Positions 9,168 through 18,674 of a stretch of 64,000 nucleotides of DNA are shown in pieces. Position 1 is the stretch's first letter, and the number at the start of each line of letters is the position of its first letter. The stretch is from Ensifer sp. MPMI2T (GTDB lineage: Bacteria > Pseudomonadota > Alphaproteobacteria > Rhizobiales > Rhizobiaceae), in NCBI RefSeq assembly GCF_004827385.1, contig NZ_SRXN01000010.1, positions 1 through 64,000 of the forward strand, given 5' to 3'. The notes under the pieces were generated by a model. It searched no databases. It saw nothing but the letters and a program-made list of their open reading frames with translations, and was not told the origin of the DNA. Position numbers and translations under genes: made by a program.

Positions 9168-9569
9168 TCAACGGGTCGGCTGCATCAGCTCTATCCGGTT
9201 ACCGAACGGGTCACTGACATATCGGCGGACGAATCCCGAAAGCGGCTCGTCCTCCGTTGCTTGAAATCCGGCCGCCTCAAGCCGCGCGATCAGCGCGAAA
9301 AGATCGTCGACTATCAAGGCGGGGTGCGCCTTGCGGGCGGGGGAGAAGTCCTTCTCGACACCGAGGTGGACTTTGAGTCCGGGACGCTCGAACCAGCAGC
9401 CGCCGCGCGCGGAAAGGTTGGATGGTTTCGGCACCTCCGGAATGCCGAGAAGGCCGGCATAGAAACGGCGAGCCTCGGCTTCGCCACCCTCCGGCATCGC
9501 GAGTTGCACATGATCGATACCGATCACCGTTCCAGCAGCCGACACTGGCTCGTCTGCGTCAGCACTCAT
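9168..9569 (-). CDS. VOC family (glyoxalase/dioxygenase-like) protein
   Basis: A 133-aa single-domain vicinal-oxygen-chelate protein. The fold signature runs from IDHVQLAMP (metal His) through HLGVEKDF to the C-terminal DPFGNRIELMQ with its metal Glu. Such proteins include glyoxalase I, fosfomycin-resistance enzymes and dioxygenases, and the substrate is not predictable. The start is the ATG at 9569, whose ATGA overlaps the stop of the upstream NTF2-like gene, so the two are translationally coupled. A longer frame reading into the upstream gene was not used. Confidence 0.82.
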   Translation of the reverse strand: MSADADEPVSAAGTVIGIDHVQLAMPEGGEAEARRFYAGLLGIPEVPKPSNLSARGGCWFERPGLKVHLGVEKDFSPARKAHPALIVDDLFALIARLEAAGFQATEDEPLSGFVRRYVSDPFGNRIELMQPTR

Positions 9570-9925
9570 GTATGGACGTGCCAGACCTTGTTTACGATCT
9601 GCCACCGTCCGTCGACTTTCAGCAGCGACAGGTAATCCGTGTAGCGCGAGCCGGCGAATTCATCGACGACCTTCACGCTTGCCGCGTCGCCGGTGATTTG
9701 GATCATCTCCACGTCCATGACAGGCTGTGTTTCCGGCGGTGCCGAACCTTCCTTTATAATCGCTGCAATGAAGGCGTCGCGGGTCAGCCACTCGATGGCC
9801 CCCTCATAATTGCCGACGATCGAGGCGTTCGGGTGAAAGGCCTTGCGCAACGCCGCCTCGTTGGCGAAGGCCATGCCGTCGACGTAGAGATGGATCACTG
9901 CGCTGACCGCCTGCTCTTCGGACAT
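9566..9925 (-). CDS. NTF2-like / putative lumazine-binding family protein
   Basis: A 119-aa cone-fold protein of the SnoaL/NTF2 superfamily, closest in look to the putative lumazine-binding group: AVSAVIHLYVDGM near the start, AFHPNASIVG, and the C-terminal LLKVDGRWQIVNKVWH. It is presumably a small cytoplasmic binding protein or enzyme. The ATG at 9925 has GAGG eight bases upstream. It is the first gene of a two-gene unit with the VOC protein. Confidence 0.75.
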   Translation of the reverse strand: MSEEQAVSAVIHLYVDGMAFANEAALRKAFHPNASIVGNYEGAIEWLTRDAFIAAIIKEGSAPPETQPVMDVEMIQITGDAASVKVVDEFAGSRYTDYLSLLKVDGRWQIVNKVWHVHT

Positions 9926-10023
9926 TCCTTCATCCTCTTCCTTTGGGGCCGACTGCACTATAGGTAGGGCATCGCAGGCGAAATGCGATGCCCTCCCGCA
10001 TGCCAGAACGTCCGTGAGGCAAA

Positions 10024-11019
<996 letters not shown>

Positions 11020-11200
11020 GTGAAGTCCTTTCAGGCTTGGACACGGGCTGCTGCACGGGAGGCGGCGTGCGGCTGGCGTCGAAAGAAGCGGACGGCCGTC
11101 GTGGCGTAGAGTCCGGTCGGACGGCAAGAGGAAGATAGAACCGCCATCCGCGGCCGAAAATCTCTGTCAATTCTCACGGGTTGTTCTATTGTTTCGATCA

Positions 11201-12091
11201 ATGAACCGCACGCAGCTTTCCCAACTCGCCGTCCTCTCCGCCGTTGCCACGCACGGCAGCTTCCGTGGCGCGGCAAAGGAGCTCGGTGTCGCCCCATCCG
11301 CGGTCAGCCATGCTGTCGGCAGTCTCGAGGCGAGCCTCGGCGTCCGGCTGCTCTCCCGGACCACACGCAGCGTCGCACCGACGGAAGAAGGGCGGCGGCT
11401 CCTGGAACGGCTGCGCCCGGCACTCGACGAAATCGCCCATGCGCTCGAGGCCGCGGCCGAGGCACGCGAGCGCGCGGCAGGAAATCTGCGCATTACCGCG
11501 CCGCGCTTTGCGGCCGATCTCATCCTTGCGCCCCGTCTCGGCGCCTTTCTTGATCGCTATCCCGATATCGTTCTGGAGATCGCCAACGAGGACGGCTTCA
11601 CCGACATTGTCGAACAGGGTTATGACGCTGGCATCAGGCTCGGCGAAAGCCTGGAAGCCGACATGATCGCTGTGAAAGTCGGTCCGGACCTGACAAGCGC
11701 CGTGGTCGCCGCGCCTTCCTACTTCGAAAACCACGGGAGACCCGCTCACCCGCGCGATCTCGCCGGGCATCGCTGCATTCGCCGGCGCTTTTCAAACGGC
11801 ACGCTCTATCGTTGGGAATTCGAGAAGGAGGGGGAGGAGATAACCGTCTCGGTGGCTGGCCCTTTGATACTCGGCGAGGACCGGCCGATCATCAAGGCGG
11901 CGCTCGGCGGAGCCGGCCTCGCCTATCTCTTCGAAACGCGCGTGGCCGAATACATCGCTGCCGGCAGACTGGAGCGTGTGCTCGAAGACTGGTGCGCGCC
12001 CTATGCTGGCCCCTATCTTTATTATCCTAGCCGTCGCCAGATGCGCCCGGCTCTCAGGGCCTTCATCGATTTCTTCCGGCACGTCGAGTGA
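11201..12091 (+). CDS. LysR family transcriptional regulator
   Basis: A 296-aa LysR-type regulator. The N-terminal winged helix (about 1-60) has the expected GSFRGAAKELGVAPSAVSHAV helix-turn-helix; residues about 90-290 form the effector-binding domain. It is divergent from the aldo/keto reductase, with 181 bp between the starts, the usual layout for a LysR regulator and its target. ATG 11201 is preferred over an upstream TTG. Confidence 0.88.
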   Translation: MNRTQLSQLAVLSAVATHGSFRGAAKELGVAPSAVSHAVGSLEASLGVRLLSRTTRSVAPTEEGRRLLERLRPALDEIAHALEAAAEARERAAGNLRITAPRFAADLILAPRLGAFLDRYPDIVLEIANEDGFTDIVEQGYDAGIRLGESLEADMIAVKVGPDLTSAVVAAPSYFENHGRPAHPRDLAGHRCIRRRFSNGTLYRWEFEKEGEEITVSVAGPLILGEDRPIIKAALGGAGLAYLFETRVAEYIAAGRLERVLEDWCAPYAGPYLYYPSRRQMRPALRAFIDFFRHVE

Positions 12092-12104
12092 CGGCGACCG
12101 GCAT

Positions 12105-12150
12105 CTACAGCGCTGCGCGTCTTAGCTACGATTTACGGAAACGTGCAGTA
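12105..12150. repeat. degenerate copy of the CTACAGCG/CTGCATG repeat
   Basis: Fragments CTACAGCGCTGCGCGTC and ACGATTTACGGAAACGTGCAGTA resemble the repeat modules at 13662-13765, 49966-50013 and 50945-51049 but are eroded and no longer perfectly palindromic. Confidence 0.45.
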
Positions 12151-12170
12151 GCACCGGTCGCCGCGAACGA

Positions 12171-12662
12171 TCATGCGGCCTTCTTGTTCGCTTGGGCCAT
12201 GGCGAGTTTCGTCAGTTCCTCGTCGGTCACGAATTCTTCCTTCAGCGTCTTGTCGAGAAGCGATACGGCGTCCTTCAGGCCGATCGTTTGCGCCCAGGTC
12301 TTCAAAGTGCCGTAGCGAGCGATCTCGTAATGCTCGACGGACTGCGCGGCGGAGATCAGGCCGGCGTCGAGTGCAGGAGTGCCCTTGAACTCCTCCATGA
12401 TCTCCTCGCCTTCGGCAATAATGCCTTCGATCGCATCACAGGTTTTGCCCTGTGCGCGTTTGCCGATCATGTCGAAGACCTGCTGCAGCCGCTCGACATG
12501 GGTTTCCGTCTGTTCCCGGTGCTTCTCGAAAGCAGCCTTGAGTTCCGGTGCCTGCGCGCCGCGCGCCATCTTCGGCAAGGCCCTCAGGATCTTTCGTTCG
12601 GCATAATAGATGTCCTTCAGGGTATCGTGGAACAGGTCGTTCAGGTTTTTTTCCTTGGCCAT
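12171..12662 (-). CDS. DUF892 / YciF-like ferritin-like protein
   Basis: A 163-aa helical protein of the DUF892 (YciE/YciF) family, ferritin-like proteins linked to stress responses. Typical features are LNDLFHDTLKDIYYAERKILRALPKMA at the start, the helix with EKHREQTETHVERL, and SVEHYEIARYGTL. The start is the ATG at 12662 after AAAAGG. The frame stays open far upstream, but only as the antisense of the neighbouring SDR gene. Metal binding is inferred from the family. Confidence 0.85.
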   Translation of the reverse strand: MAKEKNLNDLFHDTLKDIYYAERKILRALPKMARGAQAPELKAAFEKHREQTETHVERLQQVFDMIGKRAQGKTCDAIEGIIAEGEEIMEEFKGTPALDAGLISAAQSVEHYEIARYGTLKTWAQTIGLKDAVSLLDKTLKEEFVTDEELTKLAMAQANKKAA

Positions 12663-12870
12663 ATTCGGCGTCCTTTTCGGATCGTGTTTGCGGTAGCGCC
12701 AACGAAACACTGTCGAACCACGTTTGTTCCGGGCAGGCGAATTTGCTGCGTAGCCGTGCTCCTCAAATCGAATGTCCGGAGGGAGCGGTCTTCTCTCCGC
12801 CTCGGAAATCGGGTGGCTGCTTGGCGACGGATCTGGGATTCCTTTGTCGCTATCGAGAAAGGAATCCGTG

Positions 12871-13641
12871 ATGCCAAGACTTGAAGGAAAGATCGCGATC
12901 ATAACCGGGGCAAGCTCAGGTATCGGCCGCGCCGCCGCCGCGCTTTTTGCCCGTGAAGGCGCAAAGCTCGTCATTACCGCGCGGCGTGAGCGCGAACTCA
13001 AGCAACTCGCGCGGGAAATCGAGAACGCGGGCGGTGAGGCCGCCATGCTCGCTGGCGATATCCGCGATGAGGCCCTGAACGAGGCGCTGGTCGATCTGGC
13101 GGTCCGTCGTTTCGGTGGCTTGGATATCGCCTTCAACAATGCCGGAACGGTTGGTGCGATGGGCGAACTCCCATCGCTCACCGTCGAGGACTGGCGTGAA
13201 ACGCTGGACACGAACCTGACGAGCGCTTTCCTTGCAGCTAAGCATCAGATACCGGCAATGGTGGCCCTTGGGGGCGGCTCGCTGGTCTTCACGTCGAGTT
13301 TCGTCGGGAACACCGCTGGCTTTCCCGGAACCACCGCCTATGCGGCGAGCAAGGCCGGTCTTATCGGCCTCACACAGTCGCTGGCGATCGAATTCGGCGC
13401 GCGGGGCGTGCGCGTCAACGCGCTGCTGCCGGGCGGGACCGACACGCCGTCCAACCACGCGAACCTGCCGGGTGCGGCGCCGGAAACACGCGGCTTCATC
13501 GAAGGCCTGCACGCGCTGAAACGGATGGGGCGCCCCGAGGAGATCGCCGAAGCCGCGCTCTATCTCGCGTCCGATGCCGCGAGCTTTGTCACCGGGGCGG
13601 CCTTGCTCGCCGATGGCGGCGTCTCGATTAACCGCACCTGA
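12871..13641 (+). CDS. SDR family oxidoreductase
   Basis: A 256-aa classical short-chain dehydrogenase/reductase. The NAD(P) site is TGASSGIGRAAA (about 12-23), the structural motif is NNAGT, and the catalytic Ser-Tyr-Lys are in FTSSFVG and AYAASKAG. The C-terminus ASFVTGAALLADGGVSI is canonical. AAGGAATCC precedes the ATG at 12871. The substrate is unknown. Confidence 0.9.
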   Translation: MPRLEGKIAIITGASSGIGRAAAALFAREGAKLVITARRERELKQLAREIENAGGEAAMLAGDIRDEALNEALVDLAVRRFGGLDIAFNNAGTVGAMGELPSLTVEDWRETLDTNLTSAFLAAKHQIPAMVALGGGSLVFTSSFVGNTAGFPGTTAYAASKAGLIGLTQSLAIEFGARGVRVNALLPGGTDTPSNHANLPGAAPETRGFIEGLHALKRMGRPEEIAEAALYLASDAASFVTGAALLADGGVSINRT

Positions 13642-13661
13642 TCTTGCAATCATCGAGCGCA

Positions 13662-13765
13662 CTGCATGTTTCCTTAAATCGAAGTCGATTTAAGGAAAAA
13701 AACATGCAGAAATTCAAAGCGCTACAGCGTCCTTTGCGCGTCTCAAAGGACGCGCGGCGCTATAG
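13662..13765. repeat. two-module palindromic repeat
   Basis: Module 1 (13662-13709) is a long hairpin: CTGCATGTT-TCCTTAAATCG mirrored by CGATTTAAGGA and AACATGCAG. Module 2 (about 13717-13765) is GCGCTACAGCGTCC...GGACGCGCGGCGCTATAG. The same two modules occur in the opposite order at 50945-51049, and module 1 alone at 49966-50013. Confidence 0.75.
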
Positions 13766-13822
13766 GAGCACAGCGCGTTTCGCGAGCTACAGCATGTGCG
13801 GCGTCGTAAGGAGGAGCAGAGC

Positions 13823-14452
13823 ATGAAGAAACCCGGATCGATGAAATCGCTCGAGGATCTCGGTCGCGTCAGACTCTCGCAAAACTTCTTCCTGCGGGAC
13901 TTCCTGCATTCCGAGATTGCCGACTTTTATCGCATTCCGAATATTCCGGACGATCCGGATCTCGCCATCGAGGCGGGCAGCAAGCTGTGCGAGGAACTGC
14001 TTGAACCGTTGCAGGCGACCTTCGGTCGCCTCCACATCCGCTCCGCCTATCGCAATCGTGCGGTCAACACCTTCGGCAACGCCAATAAGCTCAATTGCTC
14101 CACCAATGCGGCGACGGCGGCGGACCACATATGGGACATGCGCGACGCCGGCGGATGCATGGGCGCAACCGCCTGCATCGTCATTCCCTGGGTTTGGGAT
14201 CGAGAGCGTGAGCGCGGCGGTTGGCAGAGCCTTGCGTGGTGGATCCACGACCACCTGCCTTATGCTTCGCTGTGCTTCTTTCCAAAACTCTGGGCCTTCA
14301 ACATCCAGTGGCACGAGAGGCCGCGCCGCACCATCAGAAGCTATGCCGAACCGCGCGGGCTTTTGACAAAGCCGGGTATGGCCAACCACGAGGGCAGCCA
14401 CGCCCAGCACTATGCCGGCTTTCCACCGCTCGCGAAGGTGGCGAGTTCGTAG
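13823..14452 (+). CDS. peptidase M15-like protein
   Basis: A 209-aa protein without signal peptide. The pattern LHIRSAYRNRAVN, then ADHIWDMRDAGG, then FNIQWHERP resembles the SxYR, HxxxxxxD and HxE/HxD zinc-binding order of M15 peptidases (D-Ala-D-Ala carboxypeptidase/endolysin fold). If active it would cleave peptidoglycan peptides, but it lacks an export signal, and cysteines and tryptophans are frequent. AAGGAGGAGC ahead of the ATG at 13823 decides the start. It ends only 14 bp from the convergent aldo/keto reductase gene. Peptidase function is tentative. Confidence 0.6.
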   Translation: MKKPGSMKSLEDLGRVRLSQNFFLRDFLHSEIADFYRIPNIPDDPDLAIEAGSKLCEELLEPLQATFGRLHIRSAYRNRAVNTFGNANKLNCSTNAATAADHIWDMRDAGGCMGATACIVIPWVWDRERERGGWQSLAWWIHDHLPYASLCFFPKLWAFNIQWHERPRRTIRSYAEPRGLLTKPGMANHEGSHAQHYAGFPPLAKVASS

Positions 14453-14466
14453 GCCTTCCGCTCCCG

Positions 14467-15417
14467 CTACTCGCTCACGTCGTTCAGCCTGCCGATCGCC
14501 TCGTCGGAAAGCTTGAGTTCCGCAGACTTCACGAGACTTGCGAGTTGCTCGAGATTGGTTGCGCTGGCGATCGGCGCGGTCACGCCCTTGCGGGCGATGA
14601 TCCAGGCAAGCGCGATTTCCGCCTGTTTCGCCCCGGTTTCCTCGGCGATTTCATCCAGGACGCCGAGGATGCGCATGCCGCGCCCGTCGAGGTATTTCTC
14701 GACGCCGCCACCGCGGGCGGAACCCTCGAGGTCGATGTGCGAGCGGTATTTGCCAGAAAGGAATCCCCTCGCCAGGCTGAAATAGGTGATAACGCCGATT
14801 TCCTCGGCGATGCAGAGGTCTCGCAAGGGGCCGTCAAAGGACGCCCGGTCGTAGAGATTGTATTCCGGCTGCAGCACCGCGTAGCGTGGCAGCCCCTCCA
14901 TCGCCGAGACATCGAGGGCGTTGCGCAACTGCATCGCATCGAGGTTCGATGCGCCGATGGCACGGACCTTACCCTCGGAGAGAAGCGCATCGTAGGCGGC
15001 AAGCGTTTCCTCATAGGGCGTCTCCGGATCCGGCCAATGCGACAGGTAGAGGTCGATATGGTCGGTCTGCAGACGGCGCAGCGAATCCTCGACCGCCTGC
15101 ATGATCCAGCGGCGAGACAGACCCTTTCGGTCGGGGCCCAGTTCCGAACCGACCTTGGTGACGATGACGGCCTCGTCGCGCGCACGGCCCGACTGCTTTA
15201 GCCACTTGCCGATGATCGTTTCGGATTCTCCGCCCTTGTTTCCGGGCACCCATGAGGAATAGACGTCCGCCGTGTCGACGGCGTTGAAGCCGGCGTCGAA
15301 AAAGCCGTCGAGCAAAGCGAGGGATGTCTTCTCATCCGCTGTCCAGCCGAAGACGTTGCCGCCGAATACGAGCGGCGCAATCGAAAGGTCGGTGCGGCCA
15401 AGTCTGCGCTTTTCCAT
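14467..15417 (-). CDS. aldo/keto reductase
   Basis: A 316-aa aldo/keto reductase, different in sequence from the one at 10024. Key motifs: LSIAPLVFGGNVFGW, catalytic Asp/Tyr in VDTADVYSSW, Lys in IVTKVGSELG, His in LSHWPDPETP, and cofactor segment APIASATNLEQL. GGAG lies 8 nt before the ATG at 15417. It is divergent from the Gfo/Idh/MocA gene, sharing a 207-bp intergenic region. Confidence 0.88.
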   Translation of the reverse strand: MEKRRLGRTDLSIAPLVFGGNVFGWTADEKTSLALLDGFFDAGFNAVDTADVYSSWVPGNKGGESETIIGKWLKQSGRARDEAVIVTKVGSELGPDRKGLSRRWIMQAVEDSLRRLQTDHIDLYLSHWPDPETPYEETLAAYDALLSEGKVRAIGASNLDAMQLRNALDVSAMEGLPRYAVLQPEYNLYDRASFDGPLRDLCIAEEIGVITYFSLARGFLSGKYRSHIDLEGSARGGGVEKYLDGRGMRILGVLDEIAEETGAKQAEIALAWIIARKGVTAPIASATNLEQLASLVKSAELKLSDEAIGRLNDVSE

Positions 15418-15624
15418 GGTTTCGCTCCACAAGGTTGGATGAAAACAAGTCTGCGATTGGGAGGATTGCTGGCTGAAAGATAAGTCAGCATCGTGCAGAA
15501 TGACACCTGCCAGATCACGATGACTTTGGGTCTGATCACCCTAAAAGCATAAACGCGATCGTCGCATGGTTGCTAGGTACGTACCTCGGGGCTAGTGTCG
15601 GCGCAGCCAAGAAGGAGTCTAGCC

Positions 15625-16611
15625 ATGCTGCGTTTCGGAATTCTGTCGACGGCCAGGATCGGCCGGGAACTTGTCGTGCCTGCCATTCAGGATGCGGAAA
15701 ACTGCGTGGTCTCGGCGATCGCCAGCCGCGATCTTGCCAAGGCGAGAGCGATGGCCGATCGCTTTTCGGTGCCGCATGCGTTTGGATCATACGAGGAAAT
15801 GCTGGCATCCGACGTTATCGATGCCGTCTACATTCCGCTGCCGACCTCGCAGCACGTGGAATGGACGATCAAGGCGGCGGACGCCGGCAAGCACGTGCTC
15901 TGCGAAAAGCCGATCGCGCTCAAGGCGGAAGAGATCGACGCGTTGATTGCAGCGCGCGACCGCAACAAGGTGCTGGTTTCGGAAGCCTTCATGGTGACCT
16001 ACAGCCCGGTTTGGCGGAAGGTGCGCTCCCTGCTTGCGGAAGGGGCGATCGGCAAGCTCAGGCATATCCAGGGCGCCTTCACCTATTACAATCGCGATCC
16101 CGGCAACATGCGCAACGTCCCGGAACTCGGTGGCGGCGGCCTGCCGGATATCGGCGTCTATCCGACGATCACGACCCGTTTCGTGACTGGCAAGGAGCCG
16201 CTTCGTGTTCAGGCCAATACCGACCGCGACCCGGAATTCGGCACCGACATCTATTCGAGCGTGCGCGCCGACTTCGGCGATTTCGAGCTGAGCTTCTACA
16301 TTTCGACCCAACTTGCCGCCCGTCAGGTCATGGTCTTCCATGGCGACAAGGGGTACATCGAGGTGAAGTCGCCCTTCAATGCGGACCGCTACGGCCGCGA
16401 GGAGGTTGAACTGACCAACCAGAATCACGCACAGTCGCAGCTCTTCCGCTTCCAGGATGCGCGCCAGTACAAGCTCGAGGCCGAAGCCTTCTCACGTGCG
16501 GCAGCCGGCCAGCCGGAGGAAGTGGTGACGCTCGAGAACTCGCGCCTCAACCAGAAGCTCATCGACGCCATCTACCGGGCGAGCGAAAGGGACGGCTGGG
16601 AGTCAGTCTAA
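15625..16611 (+). CDS. Gfo/Idh/MocA family oxidoreductase
   Basis: A 328-aa NAD(P)-dependent sugar or polyol oxidoreductase. The Rossmann start [19 protein letters not shown] is followed by the family signature [10 protein letters not shown] with the catalytic Lys (about 92-101), then a C-terminal substrate domain with [17 protein letters not shown] stands before the ATG at 15625. The substrate is not predictable from sequence. Confidence 0.88.
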   Translation: MLRFGILSTARIGRELVVPAIQDAENCVVSAIASRDLAKARAMADRFSVPHAFGSYEEMLASDVIDAVYIPLPTSQHVEWTIKAADAGKHVLCEKPIALKAEEIDALIAARDRNKVLVSEAFMVTYSPVWRKVRSLLAEGAIGKLRHIQGAFTYYNRDPGNMRNVPELGGGGLPDIGVYPTITTRFVTGKEPLRVQANTDRDPEFGTDIYSSVRADFGDFELSFYISTQLAARQVMVFHGDKGYIEVKSPFNADRYGREEVELTNQNHAQSQLFRFQDARQYKLEAEAFSRAAAGQPEEVVTLENSRLNQKLIDAIYRASERDGWESV

Positions 16612-16763
16612 AACCAGACATTAGCCGGCGAATGATGGCCCCGCCTGAGCGGGCCTTCTGCTGGAAGTGTTCTCATGGGTGATCGTCAAGCCGATTACCT
16701 CAGAGGTAATGGATTTTGCGCTTCCATCGGGCCAGTCTGCCGGCGCGATCGAGGAAAGGGTTC

Positions 16764-17543
16764 ATGGAATTCGGCCGTCACCTCAAGGAATGGCGCGGGC
16801 ATCGCCGCATGAGCCAGCTCGATCTCGCGGTTGCCGCCGGAATTTCCGCGCGCCACCTTTCGTTCCTGGAAACCGGCCGCTCGAAACCGTCCGAGGGGAT
16901 GATCCTGCGGCTGGCTTCGGTGCTCGATATTCCGGCCCGGGATCAGGGCTCGCTCTTTACCGCCGCAGGCTACCGGCCGCGGATGACGACACGTCCCGCT
17001 CGCGGGCTCGACGCCATGCCTCCCGCCGTCGCAAGCGCGATCCGGCTGATGCTCGAGCGCCATGCTCCCTATCCCGGTCTCGTCTTCGACCATGAATACA
17101 CCGTGCTGCTCACCACGCCCGCATTTGCCGCGCTTGCGGAAGCCGCAAAGATTCCCATCAATCCCGGCCAGAACTTCCTCGAGGCCTTCCTCGGATCGGA
17201 GAGCATCCGCGCGCTCGTCATCAACTGGGAGGTCGCCGCCGCGGACCTTGTCCAGAGGGTGCGCATGGAAGCCTGGCTGCAGGGGCCACGCAGTCCCTTG
17301 CAAAGGCGGCTGGAGCGCCTCGTCGCCGATCCGGCGGTCGCCAGGGCAATCGACAACTATCCCGAGACCGACCGGCTGCCGGTGCTGCCGGTTGAACTGC
17401 GCGTCGGCACGACCGAACTCAGTTTCGTCACGACGCTTTCGACCTTCGGCTCGACCCAGGACGCGCTGGTAGAGGGTGTATTGATCGAATCCTTCTTTCC
17501 GGCCGACGACGCGACGCGACGCTTCTTCGAGCAGCCGGATTGA
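16764..17543 (+). CDS. XRE family regulator with MmyB-like ligand domain
   Basis: A 259-aa transcription factor. Residues about 5-60 form a Cro/cI helix-turn-helix (MSQLDLAVAAGISARHLSFLE). Residues about 95-255 form the MmyB/PAS-like domain typical of this family, with VFDHEYTVLLTTPAF. Such regulators often control a neighbouring oxidoreductase. Here the Gfo/Idh/MocA gene lies upstream in the same direction and the next gene is convergent, so the target is unclear. The ATG at 16764 follows GAGGAAAGGG. Confidence 0.85.
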   Translation: MEFGRHLKEWRGHRRMSQLDLAVAAGISARHLSFLETGRSKPSEGMILRLASVLDIPARDQGSLFTAAGYRPRMTTRPARGLDAMPPAVASAIRLMLERHAPYPGLVFDHEYTVLLTTPAFAALAEAAKIPINPGQNFLEAFLGSESIRALVINWEVAAADLVQRVRMEAWLQGPRSPLQRRLERLVADPAVARAIDNYPETDRLPVLPVELRVGTTELSFVTTLSTFGSTQDALVEGVLIESFFPADDATRRFFEQPD

Positions 17544-17583
17544 TGCTCGGCCGAGGCCATGACGCACTGAATGCGATAGGGAT

Positions 17584-17949
17584 TCAGGTATTTATGACGA
17601 TCATTCCGCCGATGATAAGCGCGGCGCCGGCCGCATAGCGAATCGTCAGTTCCTCGCCGAGGAAAAGGGCCGCGAACAGCGGTACGAAGCAGAATGTCAA
17701 CGCCATGAAGGAATAGGCAAGCGTCAGCGGCACGGATCTCAAGGTGAAGATCCAGATGATCGTACCGAGGCCATAGAGCGCCAGCGCCATAAGAAGCATC
17801 GGATTCGACATGAGCGCCGCCAGGCCTTTGAAATCGAAGCCGCCCGTTCTGACGCTGGTCAGCTTGAACAGGATCTGCCCGGTCGAAATCAGGATCGGTG
17901 TGAAGATAAGACCGAACCAGACGGCCGGCGCGAGATTAAAAGCGGTCAT
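17584..17949 (-). CDS. small EamA/SMR-type membrane protein (ArnE/F-like half-transporter)
   Basis: A 121-aa protein with four predicted transmembrane helices (about 10-30, 45-65, 72-92, 100-120). It has the look of half-size EamA/SMR transporters such as the ArnE/ArnF flippase subunits (IIWIFTLRSVPLTLAYSFMAL). It is the last gene of a unit after a methyltransferase (11 bp) and a GT2 glycosyltransferase, so a role in flipping a lipid-linked sugar is plausible but inferred from context. Confidence 0.72.
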   Translation of the reverse strand: MTAFNLAPAVWFGLIFTPILISTGQILFKLTSVRTGGFDFKGLAALMSNPMLLMALALYGLGTIIWIFTLRSVPLTLAYSFMALTFCFVPLFAALFLGEELTIRYAAGAALIIGGMIVINT

Positions 17950-17959
17950 TGCCGCGACC

Positions 17960-18661
17960 TCACGACTTGTCTTCGCGGTAGAAAATGTCGCGCCCGATGT
18001 CGACGCACTCATGGCGCTCGGGCACCGGATGCATCGCCCGCAGGAAAGAATGCGTGTAGGGAAAGAAGTTGAAATGCGGGTTGAAGGTGTAGCGGTATTC
18101 CCGCTCGCGCGGCACGACGATGATCACCCGCTTCCGCGCGATGCGGCGGAGCTCCGAGATCGCCCGGCGATAGTCGAGAATATGTTCGATCACATGGGTG
18201 CAGACGACCGTGTCGAAGTCTCCATCCGAGAACGGCAGCTCCTCGATTTTTGCGGCAAAATATTCGATGCCGTCGATGGCAGAGGCGTCGTCAATCGCGA
18301 AATCGACGCCGGCGAGCCGATCCAGAGCCGGGTTGGCGCTTCTGATCCGCTTGAGAAGGGCGCCGGTGCCGCAGCCGACGTCGCAGACGCTGGTGCCGCG
18401 GATCTCGGCCGTGATCTTGCGGATGCAGGCCTCGGAATTGTCGGTTCCCTCGTGCACGCGCGGATGCTGCCGGTAAAGCTGTTCATACTCCGCGGCAGAA
18501 AGGAACGGCGCCCGCTCGCGAAAGCGCGCGAGATGGGAGATATGGTCGCCCCAGGCAAGGCTAGCCATTCCCTTGAAGAGGCGCGAATCGCGCAAGATGG
18601 GCGGGATCACGTCCTCGATGACGAAGCGTATGCGGTTTGTCGTTTCCCGGTTCATCGGCAA
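17960..18661 (-). CDS. class I SAM-dependent methyltransferase
   Basis: A 233-aa methyltransferase. Motif I is visible as VCDVGCGTGALLKRI (about residue 82), motif II as LAGVDFAID, and motif IV/post-I as FDTVVCTHVIEHILD. The region VVPREREYRYTFNPHFNFFPY resembles methyltransferases acting on sugars or lipid-linked glycans. It lies between the GT2 gene (14 bp) and the EamA-like gene (11 bp), indicating a single transcript. Confidence 0.82.
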   Translation of the reverse strand: MPMNRETTNRIRFVIEDVIPPILRDSRLFKGMASLAWGDHISHLARFRERAPFLSAAEYEQLYRQHPRVHEGTDNSEACIRKITAEIRGTSVCDVGCGTGALLKRIRSANPALDRLAGVDFAIDDASAIDGIEYFAAKIEELPFSDGDFDTVVCTHVIEHILDYRRAISELRRIARKRVIIVVPREREYRYTFNPHFNFFPYTHSFLRAMHPVPERHECVDIGRDIFYREDKS

Positions 18662-18674
18662 ATATCCCTAGGTC

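Noticed and set aside
12663-13211. N-terminal extension of the DUF892 protein
   Set aside because: The frame stays open but only as the reverse complement of the SDR gene; the ATG at 12662 has its own ribosome site and gives the normal family length.
16635-16660. Intrinsic terminator after the Gfo/Idh/MocA gene
   Set aside because: GGCCCCGC...GCGGGCC can pair but is interrupted and followed by only a poor T stretch, so it was not listed.
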